From the NCBI GenBank assembly GCA_943788045.1, contig CALSOT010000006.1, forward strand, positions 930,001 to 994,000: DNA of 64,000 bases. The letters run 5' to 3'. Below are positions 38,296-49,129 of the stretch, piece after piece. The notes below the pieces were generated by a model. It worked only from the letters and a program-made list of their open reading frames with translations. It searched no databases and was not told where the DNA came from. The stretch's first letter is position 1. Each line of letters opens with the position of its first letter. The DNA is from an uncultured Polaribacter sp. GTDB lineage: Bacteria; Bacteroidota; Bacteroidia; Flavobacteriales; Flavobacteriaceae. The position numbers and the translations under genes are program-made.

Positions 38296-38496
38296 GTCTG
38301 TTACACCATCGCCATCGGTATCTAACGTGTTTGTAACAGTATAGTTTTGGTTTTGTTTGGCCTGCAATGCAATATTAGACAGCCAATTGGGTTCACCAGA
38401 TTGCAAACCAGATTGTGCAAAGGTAGATAGAGAAACTAAAATAAAACATAGTGTTGTTATTGCCTCAGTTATAGTCAGTTTTGGGGGATTGATCAT
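38296..38496 (-). pseudogene. Adhesin copy A, N-terminal signal-peptide fragment
   Basis: This 67-codon frame starts MINPPKLTITEAITTLCF, carries a signal peptide ending STFAQSGLQSG, then SGEPNWLSNIALQAKQNQ, which matches the N-termini of copies B and C. It breaks off at DTDGDGVTD, inside the first TSP3 unit, where an extra base (38295 on the + strand, GTC-A-GTC) introduces TGA. As it stands, translation would yield only this short peptide. Confidence 0.85.
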
Positions 38497-39341
38497 AAGA
38501 GTATAAATTTTATTAAAAAAAGGGAGCTTGTGTTTTTTTATTCAGTCTGTTACATTTATATTTGATTAGATTAAGATTATAATTGTTAAATCAATTGTGT
38601 GATTAGTTGTTATAGATGGCAAAATTATTTTATTTGTGGTATCTATTGTGTTCTATATTTCCCAAAAATTAACACATTATGAGCAGCAAAAAAGAATAGC
38701 AACTTCTTTAAATAAACCAATTGTTGTGTTTGTTTTCTTTTTTTAAGGTGAAAAAACCTTAAAAAATGTCCTTCTTGTTGTGACTAAAAGCCGTTATTTT
38801 TGGTATTTACGGTAAGCTTGTTAACAAAGTCTGTTACTTTATTATCGAAAGATTTAAAAACTTATTTTATGTGTTTGTTGTATAAAATATAGTCTCCTTA
38901 TTACAACAAATATGCCTGTAAACGTAAGTTATAGCTACAGGTGTACAAATAACTCTTTATACATGGACTATTTTTTTTCTTACTTTTAGCGCAGAATAAT
39001 ATATTATTTTGGGCTTGGTAAGCTATCGATATCTAATGATATCAAAAGGAATAATACCCTTTTATCTTTATAAAAGATGAAGGCCATGTGTTTGGGAAAT
39101 TAGACAAGTATTTTTTTAAAAAAAAATAAGGTGGGTGAAAACGTTCAGGCTTTATTTCTGAAAATTGTATGGTTTAATTTCTTTAAAATACAAAACACTA
39201 AAAGTCCTCAAACGCTAAATAAGAGTTCTTATTTAACGTTTGGGGTTTTTCTCTGTAATACAGCTTTTTGTTTTTTTAAAAGAAGTGGGTGCTAAAGATT
39301 TTACACAGAAGTTGTTACCTTTATAAAGCTAGTGTTTGCTA
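38497..39341. other. Non-coding gap between adhesin copies B and A
   Basis: These 845 bp are AT-rich and carry no plausible gene. They contain the 3' hairpin of copy B and presumably the promoter of copy A. TAATTTTG on the minus strand (38620-38627) matches TAnnTTTG, without a properly spaced upstream TTG. A spaced inverted pair CCTGTA/TACAGG lies at 38915-38941. Confidence 0.5.
39206..39245 (-). terminator. 3' hairpin of adhesin copy B
   Basis: Arms 39206-39224 and 39227-39245 (CCTCAAACGCTAAATAAGA with TCTTATTTAACGTTTGGGG) pair fully on the minus-strand RNA through two G-U wobbles, followed by ACTTTTAG. One of these pairs would be a C-A mismatch on the + strand, so the hairpin is directional and suits copy B. 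Confidence 0.8.
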
Positions 39342-40730
39342 TTACTCAATAATAATTTTTTTATTGTTTGTGCCTTTATTGGTAGTAATTTTAGAAATGT
39401 AAACTCCTGCTGGTAACCCTGGTTGTAATGCGAGTTGGTAAGAATCAGCATGCTCATCAATTTTCCAAGTACTTATGGTTTTGCCTAAAATAGTAAAGAT
39501 TTCTATTTTCTTAATAGCTATATCCATATCTTTAGTCACTATTAAATCATGGTTTTTGTTGTCTACATAAACACTGGTGTATTGGGTGCTTATTTCATTA
39601 TCTACAGACAACACAATATTTGGTTTAAAAGCCAATACAAATCGATCTGTGTAAGTACCTGATGGTAAAGAAAAACTAGCGTTTTCTTCTAATATTTCAT
39701 AAGAGATACCCGTTACTTTATCTTTAATATAGATGTTACTATCAATATTTTTTACTTCATCTAACGTTATAGAGATCTCAGTAGTGCTTTCTACAACAAG
39801 GTCTAGAGGAAGCTCTATATCTTTAGAAAATGCTTGCACTCCAGTAATTATATAATGATTCTCTTGATTAGGAAATTTCCAATAAAAGTCGGTCTTCCCC
39901 GTATCAAACATTTCAGAATCATATCCTTTATCATAGGCAAAAGAATTGTTTTCGTGAAAAGAGACGCCAATTTGTCGGTGGTATGTTTTACCGTCATCTT
40001 GGTTTAGAGCATTCATTCCTAATTTTACAATGGGCAAACTATTGTAGTAACGTTCGTTAGCGGTTGTGTTTTTTTCTTTTTTCTTACCAGACTTAAAGAA
40101 AATAGAATTCGTACCGCCATCTTCTTCTACAAATTCTCTTTGGCTATTGTTAAATTTAATAGTGCCCCCATCGCTATTACCAGCCACATAGAATCCTTGT
40201 CCAACAGGTATATAAGTTCCTGGTGTTTTATAATGGTATTCGGATACTTCTTGATAAGCTGGTGCGCTCAAATGTAGTCCTACGGTTGCATACCCGCCTA
40301 TGTAGCCACTTTGATAATGACCTTTTGTACTATCCTTCTCACCAACATGATCCCAGAAATATAATGTACCTTCTATACTACTTAAATTATCTTGGATAAA
40401 TTTTCGTGCATTAAGTGCAGAGCTAAACGGGTTTCCTAATAAGTACCAATATTCGCCTCCAATATTTGTTGTCAATTCCCCGTCGTTCGGGCTTCCGGCA
40501 AAGGTATAGTTTTGTGCTTCTCCAGGGCCTTTAAATATAAAACCGTCAGTTGCTGGTATTGCATCATCTTTTCCCTTTCGATCCCATTTCGATATGTCTC
40601 CTTCATCACTTGCAAAAGTGTATATCCAACGAGTTGATATGTAAGGGCTACCATTTTCAATTTTACCGTCCCAGTTACCTGTAAAATTCAAGTCTTTGGC
40701 AATAGTTCTCTCCAACAGTTCCATTAGCAT
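39342..40730 (-). pseudogene. Adhesin copy B, C-terminal segment with T9SS sorting domain
   Basis: This frame of 462 codons is nearly identical over long stretches to the ends of copies A and C (GPGEAQNYTFAGSPNDGELTTN, split here as GPGEAQNYTF and SPNDGELTTN; SGKKKEKNTTANERYYNSLP). It ends in a T9SS sorting domain with PAGVYISKI and terminal KKIIIE. The first ten or so residues (MLMELLERT) are out of the ancestral frame; homology starts at TIAKDLNFTGN. A frameshift between 40675 and 40730 parts it from the preceding segment. Confidence 0.83.
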
Positions 40731-41997
40731 TCAGTGAGGTTGTACCATCTTTAAAAGCGCTAGCTACCGTATAGGTGGTTTTTGCTGCATTTGTGGTTAC
40801 CGGAGACGACATGTAATTATATCGATAAACACTCTCTATATCTGAATTTCGGTCTATATAAATGTTACCATTACCAGTTACCTTTGAAGTATCTTCATGT
40901 GTTTGAATAAGTTGACTTGTACCTATCAAACGTATTTCTGCACCAGCTTCTATATTAACTTCATTCGTAACCAATAATAATTGGTTTTCTACAGATAGTA
41001 TATTATTTCCTTTTATTTCTAATTTATCTGCACTTAATGTGTTATCACTATGGGTATGGGTATAGTTCTCATTGATAATAACAGTTCTAGATCTATCTGG
41101 TTTACCGTTTTCCCAGTCATCTGAAGTTCTTTTTGTAGGGCCAAAATTATGTACGCCTTTAGTTGTGTTTTTATCTAAATCTAAACTAATTTCTGAAAAC
41201 AAAGGATCGTGTGGATGTTGAAAGTTTTCAATATCTATCTCATCTTCTAGTGTTTTAAATACCACCCATTCATCTGATGTATACGCAGCACTTGGTGCTG
41301 TTATTTGGTCTTTACGTACATAGGCAGATTTGTCATTTAAACCATTTACCACATCTGTTCTCGTATCCCAAGGAATGTTACTACCTGCCATTCCACTTCT
41401 AGAAATAGTAATAATATCATTTTCAGAGGAATTTACTGTAATAACTTTAACATCTTCAGATACTTCAGAATTATGACCGATTGAAGATTCTATTTCAGCT
41501 GTATTACCATCTTTAAACAAATTAATATTTAAAGCATGCGGTACAATAATTTTGTCAGGCGCACTATTACTTATTTCTATACTTCTGTCTATTCCATTTC
41601 TGTAAATCTGTGTTATGATAGGTACACCACAGCCATTTTTATTATTATCTAAAGCATAGGTAGTGTAATTACTCGCTATAAAGGTATTACCATTATCTAA
41701 TGCAGTTTTTATGTTGTTAGACAAACCATTGTCTCCAACAGGGTCTGCGGTTGTATCAATAATAGCATTCACAATTTCTGTAGTAACAATTGCATTGGTA
41801 TCGTCTTTATTAATAACGTCGCTACTTTTTAGAACGGTAGGTGTAGCTGCTTCTATGGCATCTGGGCAACCATCGCCATCACTATCTAAGTCTAATCTAT
41901 TTACAATGTCGTCGCCGTCTGTATCGATATCAACATTGGTTTGATCGCCTACAACAATTTCTTTAATCTTAAAATTCCACCTATCGCGATTTATCAT
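40675..41997 (-). pseudogene. Adhesin copy B, penultimate segment
   Basis: This frame of 440 codons begins in the ancestral sequence IEMINRD and reads through a TSP3 unit (DTDGDDIVNRLDLDSDGDGC) and a beta-rich domain also found in A (ISNSAPDKIIVPHALNINLF; SRSGMAGSNIPWDTRTD). It continues through the beta-helix-like LEIKGNNILSV into YNYMSSPV. Unlike A and C, it reads correctly through the THEDTSKVTG site, because it has a single C at 40893. It runs out of frame at about 40700 (GTVGENYCQ). Confidence 0.82.
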
Positions 41998-42284
41998 TTC
42001 TATTTGAAGAAATTCTGTATTTGAATCTAAGGTATATTCTATTCAGTAAACTGTTTCAATTACACTTAATCACTTTGATCAATGATATATGCATTCGTTC
42101 CACCTCCTAAATCGGCAGTACTAGAAGATAATTGTGCGACTCTTAATTGTTTTTCATCGTCATTATTTTTGTTGACATATATTTTTATGGTTGTACCATT
42201 AGCAATTTTTCCGGTGTATTAGCATTCCATTTAAATCAACAATATATGAGTGATCATCTTATAATTACAACCCATTTTCATTTA
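41998..42284 (-). pseudogene. Decayed joint of adhesin copy B
   Basis: This stretch aligns by eye with 35290-35640 of copy A but contains many small insertions and deletions. Examples are ATTCAGTAAACT against ATCAGATAAACT, and CACTTAATCACTT against CACTTAGATCACTT. No continuous frame survives. The pattern is either genuine decay or an assembly consensus error between paralogues. Confidence 0.75.
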
Positions 42285-45104
42285 TCAGCATGTAGTACCA
42301 TTACTAATTTCATCAATTGAGCTGATCAGTTCCAATATGTATAACAATCTCCAACGAAGAAGTTCTCCTGAAGCAACTTCAGGAATATCAGCACCATACT
42401 CTTCTGTATCTAAAATACCATCATTATCATCGTCTATATCTATAGTATCGTAAATGCCATCACTGTCGGTATCTAGACAAGCACTAGTATTAGAAGCATT
42501 GGTTACGGCAGCTCTTGTACCGGTGTATCCATCGCTATTACCGATTACTATTCCGTTTGCATCAAAACCAGTACCGTATAATTGACCATTGCTATCTGTT
42601 GCAAAACCAGCTTCATTTGCATCGTAACAATCATCACCGTCACTGTCTATATTTAAGAAATCTGCATTATCAGACCCTGTTGTGTTAATCGGTATTAACC
42701 CTGTACCTGAGCAGTCTTCACCACCTGTTCCTCCATAGGATACTGCGTAAATACCCATTGCACCATTATATACATCTACTCTTAAATATCTCAATTGGGT
42801 TGTGATAACATAAAGAACATCTGAATCCATATTAGGTGGTAATGTAGCAGGTTGTGAGTTAGTAATATGATGTCCATATGAATTAGATTGTATTATTTGA
42901 ACATCTATATTACTAGCACTATTATTTACGAAATGTATTGTCAATGCCGTTCCACTAGGTATTTGTTGCCCAAAATCGAAAACTATATCTCCGTTGTTAT
43001 TGTTTTTATAAGCATCAGTAGTTAAATCACCATCAATAGCACTGTTTGTATTGTTAAAATTAGTACTGGACTGAATACCGGTAGCGTATTGTGTACTTGT
43101 GTTGTCTACTGGTGTCGTACAATTATCATCATACATATCTACCAAACCGTCTTCATCTAAGTCTTCTAGATTGTCTGCAATACCATTGTTATCTGTGTCT
43201 ACACCACCTGCCTCTAAAAGATCATAAATACCATCGTTGTCTGAGTCTAAATCTAAATGGTTGGGTATGCCATCGCCATCAAAATCGTCATTTCCTTCAA
43301 GAGTATCTAAAATACCATCGTTATCGTCGTCTAAATCATTTTTATCTGGTACACCATCTCCGTCTGTATCTATCGCTGCGTTTATGGTAAGTGTAATGTC
43401 TTTTGTTGCGCTGGTATGCGTTGCGGTGGCAGCAATACTTGCGCGGATTACAACCGTTCCTGCCGTACCAATTGATACCCTACCCATCATACCCAGCATA
43501 GTAACCGTAGTAGAGGCATCGCCACTCACTTTCGTGTACGTTACAGCACCTGTTGAGTTACTCATAAGAGAAAGATTAAAATCCGCATCGCCTTCCTCTT
43601 TTGTTAAATCGTTAAAATCGGTAATTGTAGTTACAGTTAGTGGCGCACAATCATCATCTACAGAATCTTCTAAATGGTCAGCAACATCACTATTGTCAGA
43701 ATCTAAAGGGGTAGTGGTATACCAAGAATTACCAGAAGCTAGTTGTCCTGTAACTTTACCATCTGTATCTACTTCCAAATCACCGTCTGTATCAAAAGTT
43801 CCATCAATAATTCCGTCTTGGTTTAGATCAAAACCAGCTTCTGTAACATCATAGCATCCATCGCCATCACTATCTATATCGAGTTGGTTAGGAATGCCGT
43901 CGTTGTCTGTGTCGATTTCTAAATCTGAGAAAAAAGTAACAGGAATTAAATCATCGTCATCTAAGTTAGTTCCATTCAACCTAGATTCAGTATGAGTGAC
44001 TTGTACTTGGTTGACTACTGTACCTTCATTGCTATTATTGTTAGTGTCTCCAAATAAATACACTTGCGTAGCATTGGCTGAATCTCCATTATTTAGGCTA
44101 AAAGAGCTTGTGGTGTTATTTTGGTTTGGTTTTCGGTACGTTTCACCAACCTTGTAGGCGTTTAACCAATGCACTGGGTCCACAGTCATTAAAGCAATCT
44201 CTTCATCACTAGGTAAATCAACACCCGTTTTAAGTGTTGTTACTGTAACGCCTGCAATCTGTCCTTTAAAATAGTCAGCGAGATTGTTTTCATCACTATC
44301 ATATCTGGCACCTACATGAAAATTACCTGCAATATTGCTGTTAAATCCTTTGTCTTTGAAGCGCCAAGTTCCTGCAATAGGTTCAATAATTCTAGTTTGT
44401 AAATCTACTTTGTAAAATCTGAATCTAGATTTTACGTCAGAATCATCATTTCCTTCGTATTTTGTTTTACCCCCGTTGTAATCGACATACACGGCAACCC
44501 AATCGTCATCAAATCCCGCTGCTGTGCTTTCAAATCTTAAGCGATTGTTATCTGAACCACCCATCTTGAACATAAGTCTACCAGTGTTATTCACTCTCAA
44601 AGAAACCTGTTGCTCTTTCGTGCCTTGCGACCAGATAGTTCTTTGATTTGCGTCCGTAGTTTTAAACACAGCGGAAATAGCCCATGGTCTGCCTGTAGTA
44701 GCGGTTTTTCCTTCTACAACTGAAGCATCTCCATTATTGTCTCTTCTCAATGGATTTTTACTGTTTTCGTTTGTGTTTTTTTTAAAGGATTCGTTCTGTC
44801 CTTGGTTAAATTCATATGCAGAAGTCCACGAAGTTATTGTAGTGGTATTAAACCCCTCATCGGTATCTAAAATACCATCGTTGTCGTCGTCTAAATCGTT
44901 GGCATTGTTTACACCATCGCCATCTGTATCTTGCGTGGTGGTAATACGAAATTGTTGGTTTTGTTTTGCCGGCAATGCAATGTTAGGCAGCCAATTAGGT
45001 GATCCGGATTGGAAACTGTTTTGTGCTAATGAAGATAAAGAAAATAAAAAAAAACACAGAGCTACGATGTTCTCTGTGTTAGTCAGTTTCGGGGGAATTT
45101 TCAT
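42285..45104 (-). pseudogene. Adhesin copy B, N-terminal body with signal peptide and LamG-like domain
   Basis: This is the longest intact N-terminal part of the array (939 codons). A signal peptide ends [15 protein letters not shown]3 unit is followed by a concanavalin/LamG-like jelly-roll (about 110-330, with [28 protein letters not shown] and [10 protein letters not shown]). Further TSP3 units precede an Ig-like segment (about 500-590), then more TSP3 units and a discoidin-like region. The last 25 residues ([17 protein letters not shown]) are out of frame relative to copy A, marking the start of the decayed joint. Predicted as a surface adhesin, calcium stabilised and T9SS exported when intact. 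Confidence 0.85.
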
Positions 45105-45648
45105 ATCGATCTTAAATTTTTGAAAAAAAAGACCAAATGTAACTTTTTATTTATTATGTTTTATGTATTTCGTTTTTTTTGAACAAAATTTCACCTTTTT
45201 TGATTAAAATTTACTCTTTCTGATTTTTGTCTATGCAATATTATGAAGATTGTCCTTTTTTTTTATGTCGGTATCTCACATATTGTGACATATTTTGCAC
45301 AGCAACAATTAATTGTTACTAATAAACAGTTGTTACAATTATTTATTTTTAGGTATCTAAATATCTAGACATTTTTTTGATTTTTGGTGGTATGATTTTT
45401 TAAGGGGCACATCCTAAATAATATCCTTTAGTCTTGTTGTATTGAAGATAAATCTTGAGTTTTGGTATCAACAATTTGTAGACCGGTTCTCTAAAATAGG
45501 AGAGCAGCGAGCTGCAAAAGATGTTGCGTCTAGAACTTCGAAATGTCAAATTTATTAGAGAATATAATAAAAAACCAAACCTTAATTAAGGTTTGGTTTT
45601 TTTGTGTTACACAGAAAATTGTTTTCTGTATGAGTAGTGAATGGTAGC
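45105..45648. other. Non-coding gap between adhesin copies C and B
   Basis: These 544 bp hold no gene. They contain the copy C hairpin and, close to the copy B start, TACATTTG on the minus strand (45134-45141), a match to TAnnTTTG about 30 bp upstream of the ATG. A short GCAGC/GCTGC hairpin lies near 45506. Confidence 0.5.
45568..45603. terminator. 3' hairpin of adhesin copy C
   Basis: A perfectly self-complementary stem AAAACCAAACCTTAA / TTAAGGTTTGGTTTT (45571-45600) is flanked by A and T runs and works on either strand. It lies downstream of copy C. Confidence 0.88.
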
Positions 45649-46917
45649 TTATTCAATAATAATCTTTTTATTATTTTCACCTCTATTGGTGCTAATTTTA
45701 GAAAGATAAACCCCTGCTGGTAATCCGGGTTTTAATTCTAGTTCGTAAGATGCAGCATGCTCATCAATTTTCCAAGTACTTATGGTTTCTCCCAAAACGT
45801 TATAAAGTACTACTTTTTTAATGTCTATGCCGTCATCTTTAGTCACTATTAAATGATGGTTTTTGTTGTCTACATAAATATTTGTAGATAGGTTTATAAT
45901 TTCAGTACCTACAGACAACGCAGCACTTGGCTCAAAGGCCAATGCAAATCTATCTGTGTAGGTGCCTGGCTCTAAGGATAAATGCGCATTATCTTCAGTT
46001 ATCTCATGCGAAATACCTGTTGTTTTATCTATCAGGTAGATGTTGCTATCAATATTTTTTACGTCATCTATCATTATGGATATGTCTGTAGTATGTTCTA
46101 TGACAATCTCTAAAGGCACTTCTATCTCTTGAGAGAATGCTTGCACTCCTGCAATTACATAATTTTTGTCGTCTTCGGGGAATTTCCAATAAAAATCGGT
46201 TGCACGCGTATCAAACATTTCAGAATCGTATCCATTATCATAGGCAAATGAATTGTTTTCGTGAAAGGAGACGCCAATTTGTCGGTGGTATGTTTTACCG
46301 TCATTTTGGTTTAAAGCATTCATTCCTAATTTTACAATTGGCAAACTATTGTAGTAACGTTCGTTAGCGGTTGTGTTTTTTTCTTTTTTCTTGCCAGACT
46401 TAAAGAAAATAGAGTTCGTACCGCCATCTTCTTCTACAAATTCTCTTTGGCTATTGTCAAATTTAATAGTGCCACCATCGCTATTACCAGCCACATAGAA
46501 TCCTTGTCCAACAGGTATATAAGTTCCTGGTGTTTTATAAGTGTATTCATTATTATCTTGGTCAGAAACATATTGATAAGCTGCTATTTCCCCCGAAAGG
46601 TTTACGGTTGCATATCCGCCTATGTAGCCACTTTGATAATGACCTTTTGTGCTATCCTTTTCACCAACATGATCCCAGAAGTATAATGTTCCTTCTATGC
46701 TACCTATGTTGTCCTGCATAAATTTTAATGCATTAAGTGAAGAGCTAAAAGGGTTTCCTAATAAGTACCAATATCCACCTCCAATATTTGTTGTCAATTC
46801 CCCGTCGTTCGGGCTTCCGGTAAAGGTATAGTTTTGAGCATCTCCAGGGCCTTTAAATATAAAACCGTCAGTTGCTGGTATTGTACCATCTTTTCCCTTT
46901 CGAATCCAATTAGACAT
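45649..46917 (-). pseudogene. Adhesin copy C, C-terminal segment with T9SS sorting domain
   Basis: This frame of 422 codons from the internal ATG stays open a little further upstream, to about 47010 (SIENGSILLSTRW). It is nearly identical to the ends of A and B in the middle part but diverges over the last 150 residues (VIEHTTDISIMIDDVK, LSLEPGTYTDRFALAFEP). It ends in a T9SS sorting domain (LPAGVYLSKI, terminal KKIIIE). The frame upstream is lost near 47010, where copy C lacks a base relative to copy A. Confidence 0.83.
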
Positions 46918-48196
46918 GCTTCCTGTAGCACTTGCATAAGTATATATCCAACGGGTGGATAATAGAATGCTACCATTTTCAATACTACCATCATGGTTAC
47001 TGGTAAATATATGTCTTTCGCAATATTACCTGCTTCTGTCCAACAGTTGCAGTAGCATCTAAAGGTGTTGTACCATCTTTAAATACGCTTGCTACTGTAT
47101 AGGTATCTGCTGCCAAATCTGTTGTTACAGGAGACGACATGTAATTATATCGATATACACTTGCTATGTCTGAATTTCGGTCTATATAAATTTTACCATT
47201 ACCAGTTACCTTTGCAGTATCCTTCATGTGTTTGTATGAGTTGGCTTGTACCTATCAAACGTATTTCTGCATCAGTTTCTATGTTTACTTCATTCGTAAC
47301 CACTAATAATTGGTTATCTACAGATAGTCTTTTACCTTCTTTAATTACTAATTTATCTGCCCTTAATGTTGCACCACTATGTGTGTAGTTCTCGTTGATA
47401 ATAACAGTTCTAGATCTATCTGGTGTCCGTTCACCCAAGTACAATCTTCCATCGTCCGTGCAGATTCTCTGTTTCTACAGGGCCAAAAATATGTACTCCT
47501 TGTTTTGCATTGCTATCATCTGTAATTTCTGATATCAAAGGATCGTGTGGGTGTCGTTCAAAGTTGTTAAAATCTGTAGATAGACTGTCATTCTTATATT
47601 CTATCCATTCCTCTTGATTGTACTCAGCACTTGGTTCTAATATTTGGTCTTTACGCACAAATGACGATTTGTCTTTTAAACCATGTACCTTATCCCAAGC
47701 TGCTGTGCCACTTCCGATTCTAGAAATAGTAATAATATCATCTTCGTAAGAAGTTACTTCGAAAAATTTTGTAACATTTTGGTTTCCAAGTGTCAACGAC
47801 TTCGAATGTTTTTTTCATCAGTTGTTTCACTATTGTCAAACAAATTAATACTGAAAGAAGTATTTGGTACAATAGTTTTGTCAGGTGCAAGACTTACTTC
47901 TACCTTCGTATTTACTCCATTTCTATAAAATTGCGTTATCATAGGGCCACCACAACCATTGGTAATACTGTCTAAAGCATAGGTAGTATAATTACTTGCT
48001 ATAAAAGCATCTTTGGCAATACCGTTATCTGTGGCAGTTTCTAAACTGTCAGCAAAACCGTTGACTCCAACAGGGTGCTTCGTTTGTATTAATAACAGCA
48101 TTATCGGTGTTGTCTGTAATACCATCTGTTCGCTATTCACTCCACTGCTTTGCAGATACTGCAGGTACAGCTGCTTCTATGGCATCTGGGCAACCA
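46918..48196 (-). pseudogene. Adhesin copy C, multiply frameshifted middle part
   Basis: At least four short frames in turn cover this stretch: about 46997-47227, 47199-47444, 47431-47796 and 47793-48140. Each matches consecutive parts of copies A/B (KVTGNGKIYIDRNSD; RLIGTSQLIQTHE; SRIGSGTAAWDKVHG; GCGGPMITQFYRNGV). Breaks are single-base indels. One, the CC at 47221-47222, is the same lesion as in copy A. Another is a lost T in the block encoding GQEAGNIAKD. Confidence 0.8.
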
Positions 48197-49129
48197 TCAG
48201 CCATCACTATCTAAGTCTAAATGATTAAATATACCGTCTTTGTCTGTATCTAAAAGTATTGGCCCGTAATACGTGAGTTGTTCCCAATCAATGTCATTAG
48301 CATCTGTCGTACCAGCGTCGACTGATAAAGGAAAACTTTTAACCATAACATCAAGTTCGGTAATCCCGAAACCTTGGTCACCAGATTCAAGCTTGATGCT
48401 TGAACCCCAGTCTGCATAAGTTTCTGTAGTCGCATCGTGAGTATTGGTTAACGCATGTCCAACACGAATGTTATTACCATCGCTTGTTACTTCTATAAAT
48501 GCATTGTAGTTAAGGAACTGCGAAGCGTTATAAAGATGAGTACCTATCACCTGCGTTGTCGTGGTACTAGTAGCTAAATTGTTTCCATACATCAGGAAGT
48601 TAGTAGAGCTAACTCTATAAATGTTAATCATCATACCACCTTCCATGCCAAAAGGAACAGCGTTACCTATAGTGTTTGCCCACGCTCCATCTTTTAGACC
48701 GATAATAACTATGCTTTGATCACCCATTGCGTCAGCAACATCAGCGAGGAAAGCACCAGATAGTACTAGTCTTTGACCTGCTCCAAGTGGCTCATCAATT
48801 GACAACCAACCGTGCTGACCAGCAGCATCAAATAGATTAGTGCCTGTTTGATTAGCTGCTGGACCTTCTAGAGTAAAACCTCCGGCACTATATGGGGCTT
48901 TTACATTAGTATCAGTACAATTACATTCTACGGTATCTAAAATACCATCGTTATCGTCGTCTAAGTCTCTAGGGTCGTATACGCCGTCATTGTCTGTATC
49001 TGGTAAACATTCTGCTACGCCATACTCTAAGTGATCTGCTGTATCAGAGTTGTCTGTATCTTCAGGTGTTCCGTATCCATCGCCTCCGGTTACTAATCCA
49101 TCTGCGTCAATTCCTGTACCGTCTACCAT
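48197..49129 (-). pseudogene. Adhesin copy C, segment with TSP3 units and a GFGIT-type module
   Basis: This 310-codon frame contains two TSP3 units flanking a domain of about 190 residues. The domain reads GAGQRLVLSGAFLADV, IVIIGLKDGAW, VTSDGNNIRVGHAL and LESGDQGFGITELDV. The same pattern of landmarks occurs in copy A (about 36960-37620) and again in copy C at 49281-49900, so it is a recurrent, unrecognised module. The frame is lost at both ends through indels. Confidence 0.78.

Noticed and set aside
43237..43854. Ser/Pro/Val-rich open frame on the + strand inside adhesin copy B (also 37922-38344, 44737-45123 and similar)
   Set aside because: They are antisense shadows of Asp-rich TSP3 repeats, whose reverse complement gives long frames rich in Ser, Pro, Val and Leu. 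None has a signal, domain or spacing expected of a gene.
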